The translations under genes and the position numbers were made by a program. Positions 39,177 through 48,484 of a stretch of 64,000 bases of DNA are shown piece after piece. A model generated the notes under the pieces. It searched no databases and had not been told where the DNA came from. It saw only the letters and a list, made by a program, of their open reading frames with translations. The stretch's first letter is position 1; every line of letters starts with the position of its first letter. The stretch is from Pseudoxanthomonas winnipegensis (GTDB lineage: Bacteria > Pseudomonadota > Gammaproteobacteria > Xanthomonadales > Xanthomonadaceae). The stretch is from assembly GCF_004283755.1 (NCBI RefSeq), contig NZ_SHMH01000010.1, positions 62,001-126,000 on the forward strand, read 5' to 3'.

Positions 39177-39203
39177 GACAGGCCCGCCATCGGCGGGCCT
39201 GTC
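39177..39203 (+). terminator. Terminator after rpoD
   Basis: A perfect 12-bp stem (GACAGGCCCGCC / GGCGGGCCTGTC) with a three-base loop lies 46 bp after the rpoD stop. The downstream tract is weak in T (GCGTTCT), but the position and stability fit a terminator. Confidence 0.7.
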
Positions 39204-39542
39204 GCGTTCTGCGGCGGCGGCGCGCGCGCCGTCCGGCAAAACCCTAACGTTCCATCGTCTAGCATCGGCGTTCTTGTCCCCCCAACAAGGAGTCTGCGTG
39301 CGTGCCAACGCCGCCGACTGCGGTGTCTCCATCGCGGTCTTCCCGCAACGCCCCCCGTCCGCGCCGCGGCCTGAATCGCTTTTGCCGGCGGATCGGATTC
39401 GCCAAGCGCGCCGGCGCCTGTATTCTTCTGCGCATGTCCCCGCGTCCGACCCTGTCGTGTTCCTTCCGCTGCGCCTGCACGCCAGCGTGGCGATCGCGCG
39501 CGTGATTCCTCTCCCGCAGCCAGGCCCCGCGCGTCGTACCGA
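39204..39542. other. Intergenic region upstream of opgH
   Basis: This 339-bp stretch lies between the rpoD terminator and the opgH start. It includes only short Arg/Pro-rich open frames that look like chance. No clear promoter hexamers, RNA structure or repeat was identified; it must contain the opgH promoter. Confidence 0.4.
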
Positions 39543-41495
39543 ATGAAGATCGCCGAACCCATCCGCGTGCCCTATCCCGAGCACGTCATCGACGAGCAGG
39601 CCTTCGCCTACGAACTGCTGCCGCCGCCGGCGCCGCTGGAGATGCCGCAGCAGTCGCTGCGCACCGGCAAGCTGCGCAGCCCGCCCATGCCCTCGGCACC
39701 GCCGAACATGGCGCTGCGCCGGCTCTACATCTTCGGCGGGACGCTGGCGATCACCCTGGCCGGCCTGTACCAGATGTTCCGGGTAATGGCGACCGATGGC
39801 ATCAACCTGCTCGAGGGGCTGTTCCTGACCCTGTTCGCGCTGCTGTTCGCCTGGGTGTCGCTGTCCTTCTGCAGCGCGCTGGCCGGCTTCCTGCTGATCG
39901 TCACGCGCCGCCGCCGCCGGCTGGGGCTGCGGCCGGAAGATCCGCTGCCCACGCCGACCGTGCGCACCGCGCTGCTGATGCCCACCTACAACGAGGAGCC
40001 GCAGCGGCTGATGGCCGGCCTGCAGGCGATCTACGAGTCGGTGCGCGAGACCGGGCATATCGACCGCTTCGATTTCTTCATCCTTTCCGACACCACGCGC
40101 GGGCCGATCCGCATGGACGAGGTGGAGGAGTTCCATCGCCTGCGCGAGCGCCTGGGCGGCGCGCCCAACCTCTACTACCGCCACCGCGCCGACAACGCCG
40201 AGCGCAAGGCCGGCAACATCGCCGAGTGGGTGCGGCGCTTCGGCGCGGCCTATCCGCAGATGCTGATCCTGGACGCCGACAGCCTGATGACCGGCGACAC
40301 CATCGTGCGCCTGGCCTGGGGCATGGAGACCCACCCGGACGTGGGGCTGATCCAGTCGCTGCCGCTGATCGTCAACGGCAGCACGCTGTTCGCGCGCATG
40401 CAGCAGTTCGCCGGGCGCGTCTACGGCCCGGTGATCGCGCACGGCGTGGCCTGGTGGCATGGCACCGAGAGCAACTACTGGGGCCACAACGCGGTCATCC
40501 GCACCCAGGCCTTCGCCGACCATGCCGGCCTGCCCAAGCTCGGCGGCGTGCGCCCGTTCAAGGGCCATGTGCTCAGCCACGACTTCGTCGAGGCGGCGCT
40601 GATCCGCCGCGGCGGCTGGGCCTGCCACATGACGCCGGCGCTGGGCGGCAGCTTTGAGGAGGGCCCGCCCTCGTTGACCGACCTGCTGGTGCGCGACCGG
40701 CGCTGGTGCCAGGGCAACCTGCAGCACGTGGGCATCCTGCCCACGCGCGGGCTGCACTGGATCAGCCGCACCCATTTCATGATCGGCATCGGCCATTACC
40801 TGACCGCGCCGATGTGGGCGATGATGATGCTGATCGGCATCGCCATCCCGCTGGAGCAGGCCGGCACGCTGCTGAGCCTGTCGGACCTGGCGCATTTTTC
40901 GCCGGTGAGCTACTGGCGCTCGCTCGACCCGGACCGGATCCTGTACGTGTTCGAGGCGACGATGTTCGCGCTGTTCGCGCCCAAGGTGATGGGATACCTG
41001 GCGGTGCTGGCCGACCGCAAGGTGCGGCGCGGCTGCGGCGGTTGGTTCCGCATGATCGTGAGCATCGTGATCGAGAGCGTGCTGGCCGCGCTGATGGCGC
41101 CGATCGTGATGTACGTGCAGTCGCGCGGCGTGGCCGAGGTGCTGGCCGGCAAGGACTCGGGCTGGGACGCGCAGCGCCGCGACGATGGCTCGATGCCGTG
41201 GGGCCTGCTGGTGCGCCGCTACGGCGGGCTGTCGGTGTTCGGCGTGCTGATGGGCGCGGCCGCGTACTTCGTCTCGCCTTCGTTGGCGCTGTGGATGTCG
41301 CCGGTGATCGCCGGCCTGGTGCTGTCGATCCCGATCGTGGCACTGACCTCGGCACGTGGACCGGGGCAGGCGCTGCGCCGGCTCAAGCTGCTCAGCATCC
41401 CCGAAGAAACGCGCCCGCCCGCCATTCTGGTCCGCGCCGGCCGCCTGCGCCAGCGCATCGAGGCCGAAGCCGAGGCCGCTGCGGAAGCGAACTGA
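39543..41495 (+). CDS. opgH: Glucan biosynthesis glucosyltransferase H
   Basis: A 650-residue inner-membrane GT2 enzyme that polymerises osmoregulated periplasmic glucans (OPG) from UDP-glucose. An N-terminal cytoplasmic segment ([20 protein letters not shown]) precedes two helices ([20 protein letters not shown] and [20 protein letters not shown]). The catalytic domain shows [27 protein letters not shown], the DxD motif in [13 protein letters not shown], and the Q-x-x-R-W equivalent in [15 protein letters not shown]. Four to six C-terminal helices complete it. OpgH also couples cell size to nutrient status in E. coli; that is not tested here. There is no opgG next to it in this window, and a hairpin overlaps the end of the gene. 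Confidence 0.96.
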   Translation: MKIAEPIRVPYPEHVIDEQAFAYELLPPPAPLEMPQQSLRTGKLRSPPMPSAPPNMALRRLYIFGGTLAITLAGLYQMFRVMATDGINLLEGLFLTLFALLFAWVSLSFCSALAGFLLIVTRRRRRLGLRPEDPLPTPTVRTALLMPTYNEEPQRLMAGLQAIYESVRETGHIDRFDFFILSDTTRGPIRMDEVEEFHRLRERLGGAPNLYYRHRADNAERKAGNIAEWVRRFGAAYPQMLILDADSLMTGDTIVRLAWGMETHPDVGLIQSLPLIVNGSTLFARMQQFAGRVYGPVIAHGVAWWHGTESNYWGHNAVIRTQAFADHAGLPKLGGVRPFKGHVLSHDFVEAALIRRGGWACHMTPALGGSFEEGPPSLTDLLVRDRRWCQGNLQHVGILPTRGLHWISRTHFMIGIGHYLTAPMWAMMMLIGIAIPLEQAGTLLSLSDLAHFSPVSYWRSLDPDRILYVFEATMFALFAPKVMGYLAVLADRKVRRGCGGWFRMIVSIVIESVLAALMAPIVMYVQSRGVAEVLAGKDSGWDAQRRDDGSMPWGLLVRRYGGLSVFGVLMGAAAYFVSPSLALWMSPVIAGLVLSIPIVALTSARGPGQALRRLKLLSIPEETRPPAILVRAGRLRQRIEAEAEAAAEAN

Positions 41496-41512
41496 TCGCT
41501 TCGGCAGCGATC
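41494..41512 (+). terminator. Hairpin terminator at the opgH end
   Basis: GATCGCT / AGCGATC with a five-base loop, followed by GGTTT, begins one base into the opgH TGA codon. The stem is short (7 bp), so termination strength is uncertain. Confidence 0.5.
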
Positions 41513-41978
41513 GGTTTAGCGGCTCGCTGGCGGAATTCCGATCGCGTCTGAGACACGGCAGGGCCATCTCGTCGCTCGCCCATCGCCGGAAGCGGCGTGC
41601 GGGAGTGCGTGCAGCGCAAGGTGAGGCACGCGAGCATCGCGCCCTCGTGAACCGTGGCCACCGTCGCCGGTGATTTGCCGCGTCTTTGAACAACAGCCCG
41701 GCCGGCCGCCAACGATGCGCTCCGGCACGGAGCTGCGATGCCTTTAATGCAAGAGCCTCCACCTGTTCTTGACGAAGCGGCGACGCCATCCGAACACGGC
41801 GGTTGTATCTAATGGGCCAGTCGATGAGGGGTCCTCAAGCAGTGGCGGATCCCGAGGCAGTGCATGCCGACGAACGATCCACCGGACAGCGGTCCCCCTT
41901 TCCGTGACGCGCCCTGCCATGCGCGTGCGCGATAGCCGCCGGTCCCATCACATCCACCATCAGCGAGGAGTCAAGCGT
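41513..41978. other. Intergenic region between opgH and the chloroperoxidase-like gene
   Basis: A 466-bp stretch with no protein-like frame. It contains the hydrolase ribosome site (GAGGAG at about 41965) and presumably its promoter. No dispersed repeat was recognised; a few weak inverted repeats are present. Confidence 0.4.
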
Positions 41979-42812
41979 ATGCCGACAGTCACGACCAAAG
42001 ACAGCGTGGAGATCTTCTACAAGGACTGGGGCCCGCGCGACGGGCAGGTCATCTTCTTCCACCACGGCTGGCCGCTGTCCTCGGACGACTGGGACGCGCA
42101 GATGATGTTCTTCCTCGCCAAGGGTTTCCGCGTGGTCGCCCACGACCGGCGCGGCCACGGGCGCTCGGCGCAGGTCTGGGACGGGCACGACATGGACCAC
42201 TACGCCGACGATGTCGCGGCGGTGGTCGAGCATCTGGGCATCAGCAAGGCGACGCACGTAGGCCATTCCACGGGCGGTGGCGAGGTGGTGCGTTACATCG
42301 CGCGCCACGGCCAGGACAAGGTCGCCCATGCGGTGCTGATCAGCGCGGTGCCGCCGCTGATGGTCAAGACCGCGAGCAATCCGGGCGGCACCCCCAAGGA
42401 GGTCTTCGACGACTTCCAGAAGCAGGTCGCCACCAACCGCCCGCAGTTCTATCACGACGTGCCGGCCGGCCCGTTCTATGGCTACAACCGGCCGGGCGCC
42501 AAGCCCGTGGACGCGGTGATCCACAACTGGTGGCGCCAGGGCATGATGGGCGGCGCCAAGGCGCATTACGACGGCGTGGTCGCGTTCTCGCAGACCGATT
42601 TCACCGAGGATCTCAAGGCCATCACCGTGCCGGTGCTGGTGATCCACGGCGACGACGACCAGGTGGTGCCGTACGCGGATTCGGGCGTGCTGTCGGCCAA
42701 GCTGGTGCGCAACGGCACGCTGAAGACCTACAAGGGCGCCCCGCACGGCGTGCCGACCACGCATGCCGATCAGGTCAACGCCGACCTGCTGGAGTTCATC
42801 CAGAAGGGCTGA
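41979..42812 (+). CDS. Alpha/beta hydrolase, non-heme chloroperoxidase-like
   Basis: The 277-residue protein has the alpha/beta-hydrolase fold. Signature residues are [11 protein letters not shown] (oxyanion-hole region), [11 protein letters not shown], the nucleophile elbow GHSTGGGE (Ser-Thr-Gly type), the acid in [10 protein letters not shown], and the catalytic His in PHGVPTTHAD. These are typical of cofactor-free haloperoxidases/perhydrolases that are better seen as esterases. ATG at 41979 follows a GAGGAG ribosome site. A paralogue with a Tat signal lies on the opposite strand at 43917-44900, and an unrelated alpha/beta hydrolase gene lies between them. Natural substrate unknown. Confidence 0.9.
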   Translation: MPTVTTKDSVEIFYKDWGPRDGQVIFFHHGWPLSSDDWDAQMMFFLAKGFRVVAHDRRGHGRSAQVWDGHDMDHYADDVAAVVEHLGISKATHVGHSTGGGEVVRYIARHGQDKVAHAVLISAVPPLMVKTASNPGGTPKEVFDDFQKQVATNRPQFYHDVPAGPFYGYNRPGAKPVDAVIHNWWRQGMMGGAKAHYDGVVAFSQTDFTEDLKAITVPVLVIHGDDDQVVPYADSGVLSAKLVRNGTLKTYKGAPHGVPTTHADQVNADLLEFIQKG

Positions 42813-42878
42813 AAGCGACGCGTGCTCGCCTATCTCACCGGCCTGCTCCGGCAGGCCGGTGGCACTCGACCAGAACGC

Positions 42879-43586
42879 CTAGGCGTCCTGACTGGAAACG
42901 GCGGCCACCGCCTGCGCGATGACCTCGGCCACTGCGTCCGGCATGGACAGCAGCGACATGTGACTGGCAGGCAGCTCGGTGGTGCGGGCCTGCAGGCGCG
43001 TGGCCAACGCGCGCTGAAGTTCGACGCTGACTGCGCGGTCCTGACTGGACACGACGTACCAGTTCGGCCGGTCGCGCCAGGCTGGATGGCCGATCCTGTC
43101 GTTGAAGGTCGTCAGCGCCAGCGGCGTCTGCACGACGGCGAGCGTGCGCGCCTCTTCCTCGGGCAGGTCCTGGGCGACGTTGGCGATCCAGCTTGCCTCG
43201 CCCATCTTGAGGAACCCGTCGCCGAACGGCACGACCCCGCCCAGCCCGGGCGGCGGCGGGTGCTGGCCCACCTGATCGCCGGTCGACTCGCCGGCATCGG
43301 GCGCGAAGGCCGCCACGTAGACCAGCGCGCGCACCTTTGGGTCGTTGCCGGCCTCGGTGATGACCGTGCCGCCCCAGCTGTTCCCGACCAGGACGACCGG
43401 GCCATCGATGGCCTGGAGGGTGTGGCGGGTGGCGGCGACGTCGTCGGCCAGCGACGTGGTCGGGTTCTGCACGGCGACCACTTGCAGCTGCGCGCGCAGC
43501 AGCCGCGCGATGACGGCCCGCCAGCTGGAGGCGTCGGCCCAGGCGCCGTGCACCAGGACGACGGTGGGATTGGGAGCCTGTGCCAT
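42879..43586 (-). CDS. Alpha/beta hydrolase (salicylate esterase/EstC-like)
   Basis: The 235-residue protein has the short alpha/beta-hydrolase layout: TVVLVHGAWADASSWRAVIA (oxyanion hole in HGAWADA) and the nucleophile elbow VVLVGNSWGGTVITEA (G-N-S-W-G-G). A central RPNWYVVSSQDRAVS strand follows, with the catalytic His in ELPASHMSLLSMPD. This resembles the methylesterase/hydroxynitrile-lyase-like group of small bacterial esterases. There is no signal peptide, so it should be cytoplasmic. It shares only the fold with the two flanking chloroperoxidase-like paralogues. The downstream 330 bp hold a GTAG repeat. Confidence 0.85.
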   Translation of the reverse strand: MAQAPNPTVVLVHGAWADASSWRAVIARLLRAQLQVVAVQNPTTSLADDVAATRHTLQAIDGPVVLVGNSWGGTVITEAGNDPKVRALVYVAAFAPDAGESTGDQVGQHPPPPGLGGVVPFGDGFLKMGEASWIANVAQDLPEEEARTLAVVQTPLALTTFNDRIGHPAWRDRPNWYVVSSQDRAVSVELQRALATRLQARTTELPASHMSLLSMPDAVAEVIAQAVAAVSSQDA

Positions 43587-43643
43587 CGACGATTTCTCCT
43601 GATGAAGCGACGTGTCGCGTCGCGCGCTTGTGCGGGTGTGGGA

Positions 43644-43689
43644 AAGAGCGTGGAGGCAACTGTTTCCTCAAATCTCGCAGCGGCGTGGC
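43644..43689. repeat. Conserved flank of GTAG repeat, copy B
   Basis: This sequence (GTGGAGGCAACTGTTTCCTC then AAATCTCGCAGCGGC) is the inverted counterpart of 32033-32077 and abuts the palindrome at 43690. The shared flank shows that the two copies derive from the same longer repeat unit. Confidence 0.7.
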
Positions 43690-43765
43690 TGTAGAGCGGA
43701 GCTTGCTCCGCTGCTCTTCGTTCGGTTCGCGGTGAAGGCCCCAGCGGAGCGAGCTCCGCTCTACA
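43690..43765. repeat. GTAG-type palindromic repeat, copy 4
   Basis: The arms TGTAGAGCGGAGCTTGCTCC (43690) and the complement ending GCTCCGCTCTACA (43765) resemble copies 1 and 3. The spacer reads CTCTTCGTTCGGTTCGCGG, the inverse of the spacer of copy 3. It lies in the gap between two convergent or nearby hydrolase genes. Confidence 0.85.
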
Positions 43766-43916
43766 GGTGGGAGCCGCCAGGGAGGCGAGGGGCTTTATCG
43801 GGAAAGCCTCATCGCCGGCATGCCGGCTCACACCTCGACTCGCTCCGACTTCCGGCCCCACTCCCTCAGTTCCACTCTCCCACCTTCGTTTCTGCGCCGA
43901 CGCTGCGCGCGTTGGC

Positions 43917-44900
43917 TCAGCTCTTGACGAAGGCGAGCAGGTCCGGGTTGATGACGTCGGCGTGCGTGGTCAGCATGCCGTGCGGGTAGCCCTTGTAGAC
44001 CTTGAGCGTGCCGTTCTTGAGCAGCTTGATCGACTTCAGCGCCGAGGCCTGGATCGGCACCACCTGGTCGTCGTCGCCGTGCAGGACCAGGGTCGGCACG
44101 GTGATGGCCTTGAGGTCCTCGGTCTGGTCGGTCTCGGAGAAGGCCTTGACGCCATCGACGTGGGCCTTGGCGCTGCCCATCATCCCCTGGCGCCACCAGT
44201 TCTGGACCACGCCGGGATAGACCTTCGCATCGGGCCGGTTGAAGCCGTAGAACGGGCCTGCGGCCACATCGAGGAAGAACTGGGCGCGGTTGCCGGCGGT
44301 GCTGTTGCGGAAGCCGTCGAACACCTCCAGCGGCAGGCCTTCCGGACTGGTCGGGGTCTTGAGCATCAGCGGCGGCACGGCGCTCACCAGCACGGCCTTG
44401 GCCACGCGGCCCTGCGGCTGGCCGAACTTGGCCACGTAGCGCGCCACCTCGCCACCGCCGGTGGAGTGGCCGATATGCACGGCGTTGCGCAGGTCCAGGT
44501 GCTCGGCCACGGCCGAGGCGTCGGCGGCGTAGTGGTCCATGTCGTGACCTTCGCTGACCTGGGCCGAACGGCCGTGACCGCGCCGGTCATGGGCGACCAC
44601 GCGGTAGCCGTGCTGGACGAAGAACATCATCTGCGCGTCCCAGTCGTCCGAGGACAGCGGCCAGCCGTGGTGGAACACGATGGGCTGGGCATTCTTCGGG
44701 CCCCAGTCCTTGTAGAAGATCTGGACGCCGTCTTTGGTCTGGACGTAGCTGCTGGTCATGGGCGGATTTCCTTGTGCGGTCGAGGGGGCCGGTCGTGGCA
44801 GGGCCACGGCCGGCAGGACGGCGGTGGCGATCAGGGCGGCACCGGCCTGGAGGGTCTGGCGACGCGTGAACGTCAGGGGATCGTGCGGGTCGTGCGACAT
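43917..44900 (-). CDS. Tat-exported alpha/beta hydrolase, chloroperoxidase-like paralogue
   Basis: The 327-residue form starts [20 protein letters not shown], a twin-arginine signal (R-R-Q-T-L) with a hydrophobic core ([18 protein letters not shown]). The mature part is closely related to the 41979-42812 protein: [22 protein letters not shown], the nucleophile elbow [18 protein letters not shown] and [11 protein letters not shown] second in-frame ATG at 44759 ([20 protein letters not shown]) has its own AAGGAA ribosome site and gives a leaderless cytoplasmic version almost colinear with the paralogue. Which form is made is not decided by the sequence. A role in peroxidative or ester hydrolysis is inferred. 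Confidence 0.88.
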   Translation of the reverse strand: MSHDPHDPLTFTRRQTLQAGAALIATAVLPAVALPRPAPSTAQGNPPMTSSYVQTKDGVQIFYKDWGPKNAQPIVFHHGWPLSSDDWDAQMMFFVQHGYRVVAHDRRGHGRSAQVSEGHDMDHYAADASAVAEHLDLRNAVHIGHSTGGGEVARYVAKFGQPQGRVAKAVLVSAVPPLMLKTPTSPEGLPLEVFDGFRNSTAGNRAQFFLDVAAGPFYGFNRPDAKVYPGVVQNWWRQGMMGSAKAHVDGVKAFSETDQTEDLKAITVPTLVLHGDDDQVVPIQASALKSIKLLKNGTLKVYKGYPHGMLTTHADVINPDLLAFVKS

Positions 44901-44989
44901 GCGAAGGGCTCCTTCGGCGGGAATGCCGCCCGGTCAGGCGCGGTGGGGCGAAGGCCATCGTGTCGCCAGCGACACCGGGCCGCCTACCC

Positions 44990-45355
44990 TCATTGGTGGC
45001 GGCCGTCGCTCCCTCTTTCGGGGGACGCGGCGTCGTGGTGGACGACGCGGCGGCCGAAGCGCCGTGCGTCCAGCGAGTACGCGCCGGGGCCCAGCAAGGC
45101 CAGGCCGGCGATGAGCAGCAGGGTCGGCGCCTGATCGACGGCCAGGTGCGCCAGCGCGTGCGCGCAGGCGAGCAGCAGCGCCAGCGGCGTGAGCCAGCCG
45201 CAGATCAGCAGCAGGCCGCCCGCCAGTGCCACACCGGTCCACGCCGGGCTGCCCGCCGTGCGCGACTGCCACAGCGCCACCGCCAGCGCCACGCGCAGCA
45301 GCAGCAGGCCCATGCCGGGCCCCCGGTCGGGAAACATCGAGAACAGTCGCTGCAT
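44990..45355 (-). CDS. Small DoxX-like membrane protein
   Basis: The 121-residue protein has four hydrophobic segments (GMGLLLLRVALAVALWQSRT, GVALAGGLLLICGWLTPLAL, LLLACAHALAHL, PTLLLIAGLALLGPGAYSLD) and a short basic tail (ARRFGRRVVHH). This is the usual size and layout of DoxX-like inner-membrane proteins, and the typical PGAYSLDA end is present. GGAGGT lies 8 bp before the ATG at 45355, which I therefore prefer over ATG 45382. It is divergent from the sensor kinase gene at 45452. Confidence 0.75.
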   Translation of the reverse strand: MQRLFSMFPDRGPGMGLLLLRVALAVALWQSRTAGSPAWTGVALAGGLLLICGWLTPLALLLACAHALAHLAVDQAPTLLLIAGLALLGPGAYSLDARRFGRRVVHHDAASPERGSDGRHQ

Positions 45356-45451
45356 GGCCACCTCCGCCGGCGATGGGCGCATGGTCCCGGCGCGCTGCGC
45401 ATCCCCCGAAAGAGGCGTCAGCGCGCCCCCCTGTCCTGACACAATCGATCC

Positions 45452-48400
45452 ATGAGGGGCGCCGGCGTGCAGGGACACCGAGGGAGCTGGATCATCCGCG
45501 CGTGCTCGGCGTGGCTGGTCCTGGCCTGGCTGTGGCCGTGCGTCGTGCATGCTGAAGACGCGCGCCCGGACGCGGCGCTGTCCGGGTTCGACCACAGCAG
45601 CTGGACGCTCGAACGCGGCGCCCCGGCCGATATCTGGGACATGTTCCAGGGCCGCGATCGCGCCCTGTGGCTGGGCACGGGCAGCGGGCTCTACCGCTTC
45701 GATGGGCAGCGCTTCATGCGCACCGCGCCGCCGCCGGGGCAAGCCTTCCCCTCCAACAACCTCACCGTGCTCAAGGACGACGGCGCCGATGGCGTCTGGG
45801 CCGGCACCTACGATGCCGGCGTCTTCCATCTGCACGGCCAGACGCTGCAGCGCTACGGCCCCGAGCAAGGCCTGCCGCCGGGGATCGCGTTCTCGATGGC
45901 GCGCGACGGGCAGGGGCGCTGGTGGGTGGCCAACGGCGACAGCCTGCGCTGGTTCGACGGGCAGCGCTGGCGCGCGCCGCAGGCCGGGCAGGGCTTCGCC
46001 GCGGGCGAGGCGTACTGGGTGCTGTGCGACGCGGGCGGTACCCTGTGGGTGGCCACGGCCGATCGCCTGCTGTATCTGCCGCGCGCAGGGCAAAAGTTCC
46101 TGGATGCCGGCGTGCCGCTGACCCGCTACGCGACCCTGGCGCAGGCGCCGGACGGCACGGTGTGGGTGGCCGATCGCAGGCGCGGCCTGTGGCCGGTGGC
46201 CGACCGCGCCGGGCTGCTGCCGGAAGACGCGCGGCAGCGGCGCGCCCTGCCGCAGCTGCGCCTGCAGCGCTTCGCCTTCCAGCGCGATGGCAGCCTGTGG
46301 GGCAGCGTGCTGGGCGGCGGCGGGATCGTGCGGCTGCGCTGGGAGCGCGCCGGCGTCCTGCCGCGCATCGAACGCTTCGATGTCGGCCAGGGCCTGCCTT
46401 CCACCTATGCCTCGCCGGTGCTGGAAGACCTGGAGGACGATGTCTGGATCGGCACCAATCTGGGCCTGTCGCGATTCCGCCGACACCTGATCCATCGCCT
46501 GGCCTGGCCGGGGCGCGATGCGCCGGACACGCTGATGACGCTGCCGTGGCAGCAGGTGCGCGCCTATGGCGAGGCCGGCACCGTCTGGCCGCTGGACCGC
46601 GCCCGCCTGGCGACGCTGGGCCAGGGGCAACGCCCGATGCCGGCGCAGGACGCCGCAGCGGTCTGGCGCTGGCAAGGCGGTCGGATCGTGCGTTCGCCGC
46701 ATCCGGCCGCGATGGCCGCAGCGCCGTCCGACGCAGGGCCGGGCGAGGTCTCGGCCCTGATCCAGTCCGCGCAGGCCGTGTGGATGTGCGCGACCGCGGG
46801 CGGCGTGCTGCGCAACGCCGGCAGCGGCTGGGTACGCGAGACGCGCCTGCCCGACCGGCGCTGCTCGACCCTGCAGGTGGATGCGCGCGGCGCGCTGTTG
46901 GTCGGCTACCCGGACGGCGGCGTCGCCGTGTTGGAAGACAACGCGCAGGGCCCGGTGCCGGTGTCGCAGGCCGGCGTCGGGCCGATCACCGGGCTGTACC
47001 GCGACCAGGCGCTGACCCTGGTCGCGGGCGAGGAAGGCCTGGCGCTGGCCGACGCGGCGGGCGGCTATGCCCGGGTGCGCGGATTGCGCGAGGACCTGCT
47101 GCTCGGCATCAGCGGGATCGTGCGCCAGGGCGAAGGCGACCTGTGGCTCTACGGCATCCGGGGGCTGGTGCGCGTCTCGCCCGACGACCTTCGGCGCAGT
47201 GCCGCCACCGGCCTGCCGCTGGACCGGGCCCGCGCCTTCGACGCCATCGACGGTTTGCCCGGTGTCGCGCTGCAGGCCAACGCGGTGCCCACGCTGGCGC
47301 TGGGCCAGGACGGGCTGCTGTGGATGGCGAGCAACCAGGGCCTGGCCTGGCTGGACGTGAACGCCATCGCGCGCAACCGCGTCGCGCCGCAGGTCCGCCT
47401 GGGCGAGGTGGTGTCGGGCCAGGGCCGGCAGCCGCTGATCGACGGGCTCGTCCTGCCCAAGCGCACGCGCGAGCTGGAGCTGGACTATTCCGCCGCCAGC
47501 CTCGCGCGCCCGGACCGGGTGCGCTACCGGGTCCGCCTGGAGGGCGTGGATGCGCACTGGCGCGAGATGGGTGAGCTGGCGCAGGTGCGCTACGCCAACC
47601 TGCAGCCGGGGCGCTATCGCTTCGAGGTCATGGCCGCCAACGAGGACGGCGTGTGGAGCGTGCCGGTCCAGGCCGGCTTCGCCATCCGCCCCGCGTGGAC
47701 CCAGACCGGGCTGTTCCGCGTGGCGATGCTGGTGCTGCTGGCGCTGGTGATCGCCGCGGTCATCGTCCTGCGCAGCCGTGCGCTGGCCGCGCGCTGGCGC
47801 GCGCGCCTGGAGGAACGCCACGGCGAGCGCGAACGCATCGCCCGCGACCTGCACGACACCTTGCTGCAGGGCATGCAGGGCCTGGTGCTGCGGCTGCATG
47901 CGGCCAACCAGCGGCTGCCGCCGACCGAGCCGGTGCGGCACGAGGTCGAGCACGCCCTGGAGCTGGCCGAGTCCACCCTGCGCGAGGGGCGCGAGCGGGT
48001 GGTCGGCCTGCGCGGCGAGGACACCCGCATCGAGCTGGGCGCGCGCCTGGCGGCGGTCGGCAAGCGCCTGGCCGACGGCCCGGCGCCCAGCCTGCGCCTG
48101 CTGATCGAAGGCCAGCCGCGCGCGCTGCCGACCTGCGTGGCCGAGGAGGCGTTCCTGATCGGGCGCGAGGCGCTGACCAACGCGCTGCGCCACGCCCAGG
48201 CCAAGGCCATCGAAGTGGAGATCGGCTACGGCCGCGAGGCGCTGCACCTGCGCGTGCGCGACGACGGCCTGGGCATGCCGGCCGACGCGCAGGCCAGGAG
48301 TGCGCACTTCGGCCTGCGTGGCATGCGCGAGCGCGCCGCCCGCATCGGCGGCACGCTGCAGGTGTGGTCGGCGCAGCGGATGGGCACGGAGATCGCCCTT

Positions 48401-48484
48401 TCGGTCCCGGCCGCACGCGCCTACGCTGTGGCACGGACGCGCTGGTGGCAGCGCCTGCGCCGGGCTTCGCAGGAGGACGCGTGA
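45452..48484 (+). CDS. Propeller-type sensor histidine kinase
   Basis: A 1010-residue protein with a signal peptide (residues 1-35, ending CVVHA), then a periplasmic region of about 600 residues built from Reg_prop beta-propeller blades with repeated ALWLGTGSGLYRFDG, GVWAGTYDAGVF and DVWIGTNLGLSRF units. A Y_Y_Y domain is near residues 660-730 (RYRVRLEGVDAHWREMG). A single transmembrane helix (VAMLVLLALVIAAVIVL) leads to a HisKA_3 dimerisation domain, with the phospho-acceptor His801 in ERIARDLHDTLLQGMQ. The HATPase domain has its N box at Asn910 and DDGLGMPADA. This is the BaeS-unlike, NarX-type kinase class whose ligands are usually sugars or glycans. The response regulator gene overlaps its stop codon. 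Confidence 0.93.
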   Translation: MRGAGVQGHRGSWIIRACSAWLVLAWLWPCVVHAEDARPDAALSGFDHSSWTLERGAPADIWDMFQGRDRALWLGTGSGLYRFDGQRFMRTAPPPGQAFPSNNLTVLKDDGADGVWAGTYDAGVFHLHGQTLQRYGPEQGLPPGIAFSMARDGQGRWWVANGDSLRWFDGQRWRAPQAGQGFAAGEAYWVLCDAGGTLWVATADRLLYLPRAGQKFLDAGVPLTRYATLAQAPDGTVWVADRRRGLWPVADRAGLLPEDARQRRALPQLRLQRFAFQRDGSLWGSVLGGGGIVRLRWERAGVLPRIERFDVGQGLPSTYASPVLEDLEDDVWIGTNLGLSRFRRHLIHRLAWPGRDAPDTLMTLPWQQVRAYGEAGTVWPLDRARLATLGQGQRPMPAQDAAAVWRWQGGRIVRSPHPAAMAAAPSDAGPGEVSALIQSAQAVWMCATAGGVLRNAGSGWVRETRLPDRRCSTLQVDARGALLVGYPDGGVAVLEDNAQGPVPVSQAGVGPITGLYRDQALTLVAGEEGLALADAAGGYARVRGLREDLLLGISGIVRQGEGDLWLYGIRGLVRVSPDDLRRSAATGLPLDRARAFDAIDGLPGVALQANAVPTLALGQDGLLWMASNQGLAWLDVNAIARNRVAPQVRLGEVVSGQGRQPLIDGLVLPKRTRELELDYSAASLARPDRVRYRVRLEGVDAHWREMGELAQVRYANLQPGRYRFEVMAANEDGVWSVPVQAGFAIRPAWTQTGLFRVAMLVLLALVIAAVIVLRSRALAARWRARLEERHGERERIARDLHDTLLQGMQGLVLRLHAANQRLPPTEPVRHEVEHALELAESTLREGRERVVGLRGEDTRIELGARLAAVGKRLADGPAPSLRLLIEGQPRALPTCVAEEAFLIGREALTNALRHAQAKAIEVEIGYGREALHLRVRDDGLGMPADAQARSAHFGLRGMRERAARIGGTLQVWSAQRMGTEIALSVPAARAYAVARTRWWQRLRRASQEDA

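Noticed and set aside
39302-39505. Small plus-strand open frame before opgH (67 codons)
   Set aside because: Arg/Pro/Ser-rich with no ribosome site and no family likeness; treated as chance.
44990-48307. A long minus-strand open frame opposite the sensor kinase
   Set aside because: Only the short 3' part (44990-45355, with a GGAGGT site and hydrophobic helices) is credible. The rest is antisense to the kinase and has antisense-type composition.
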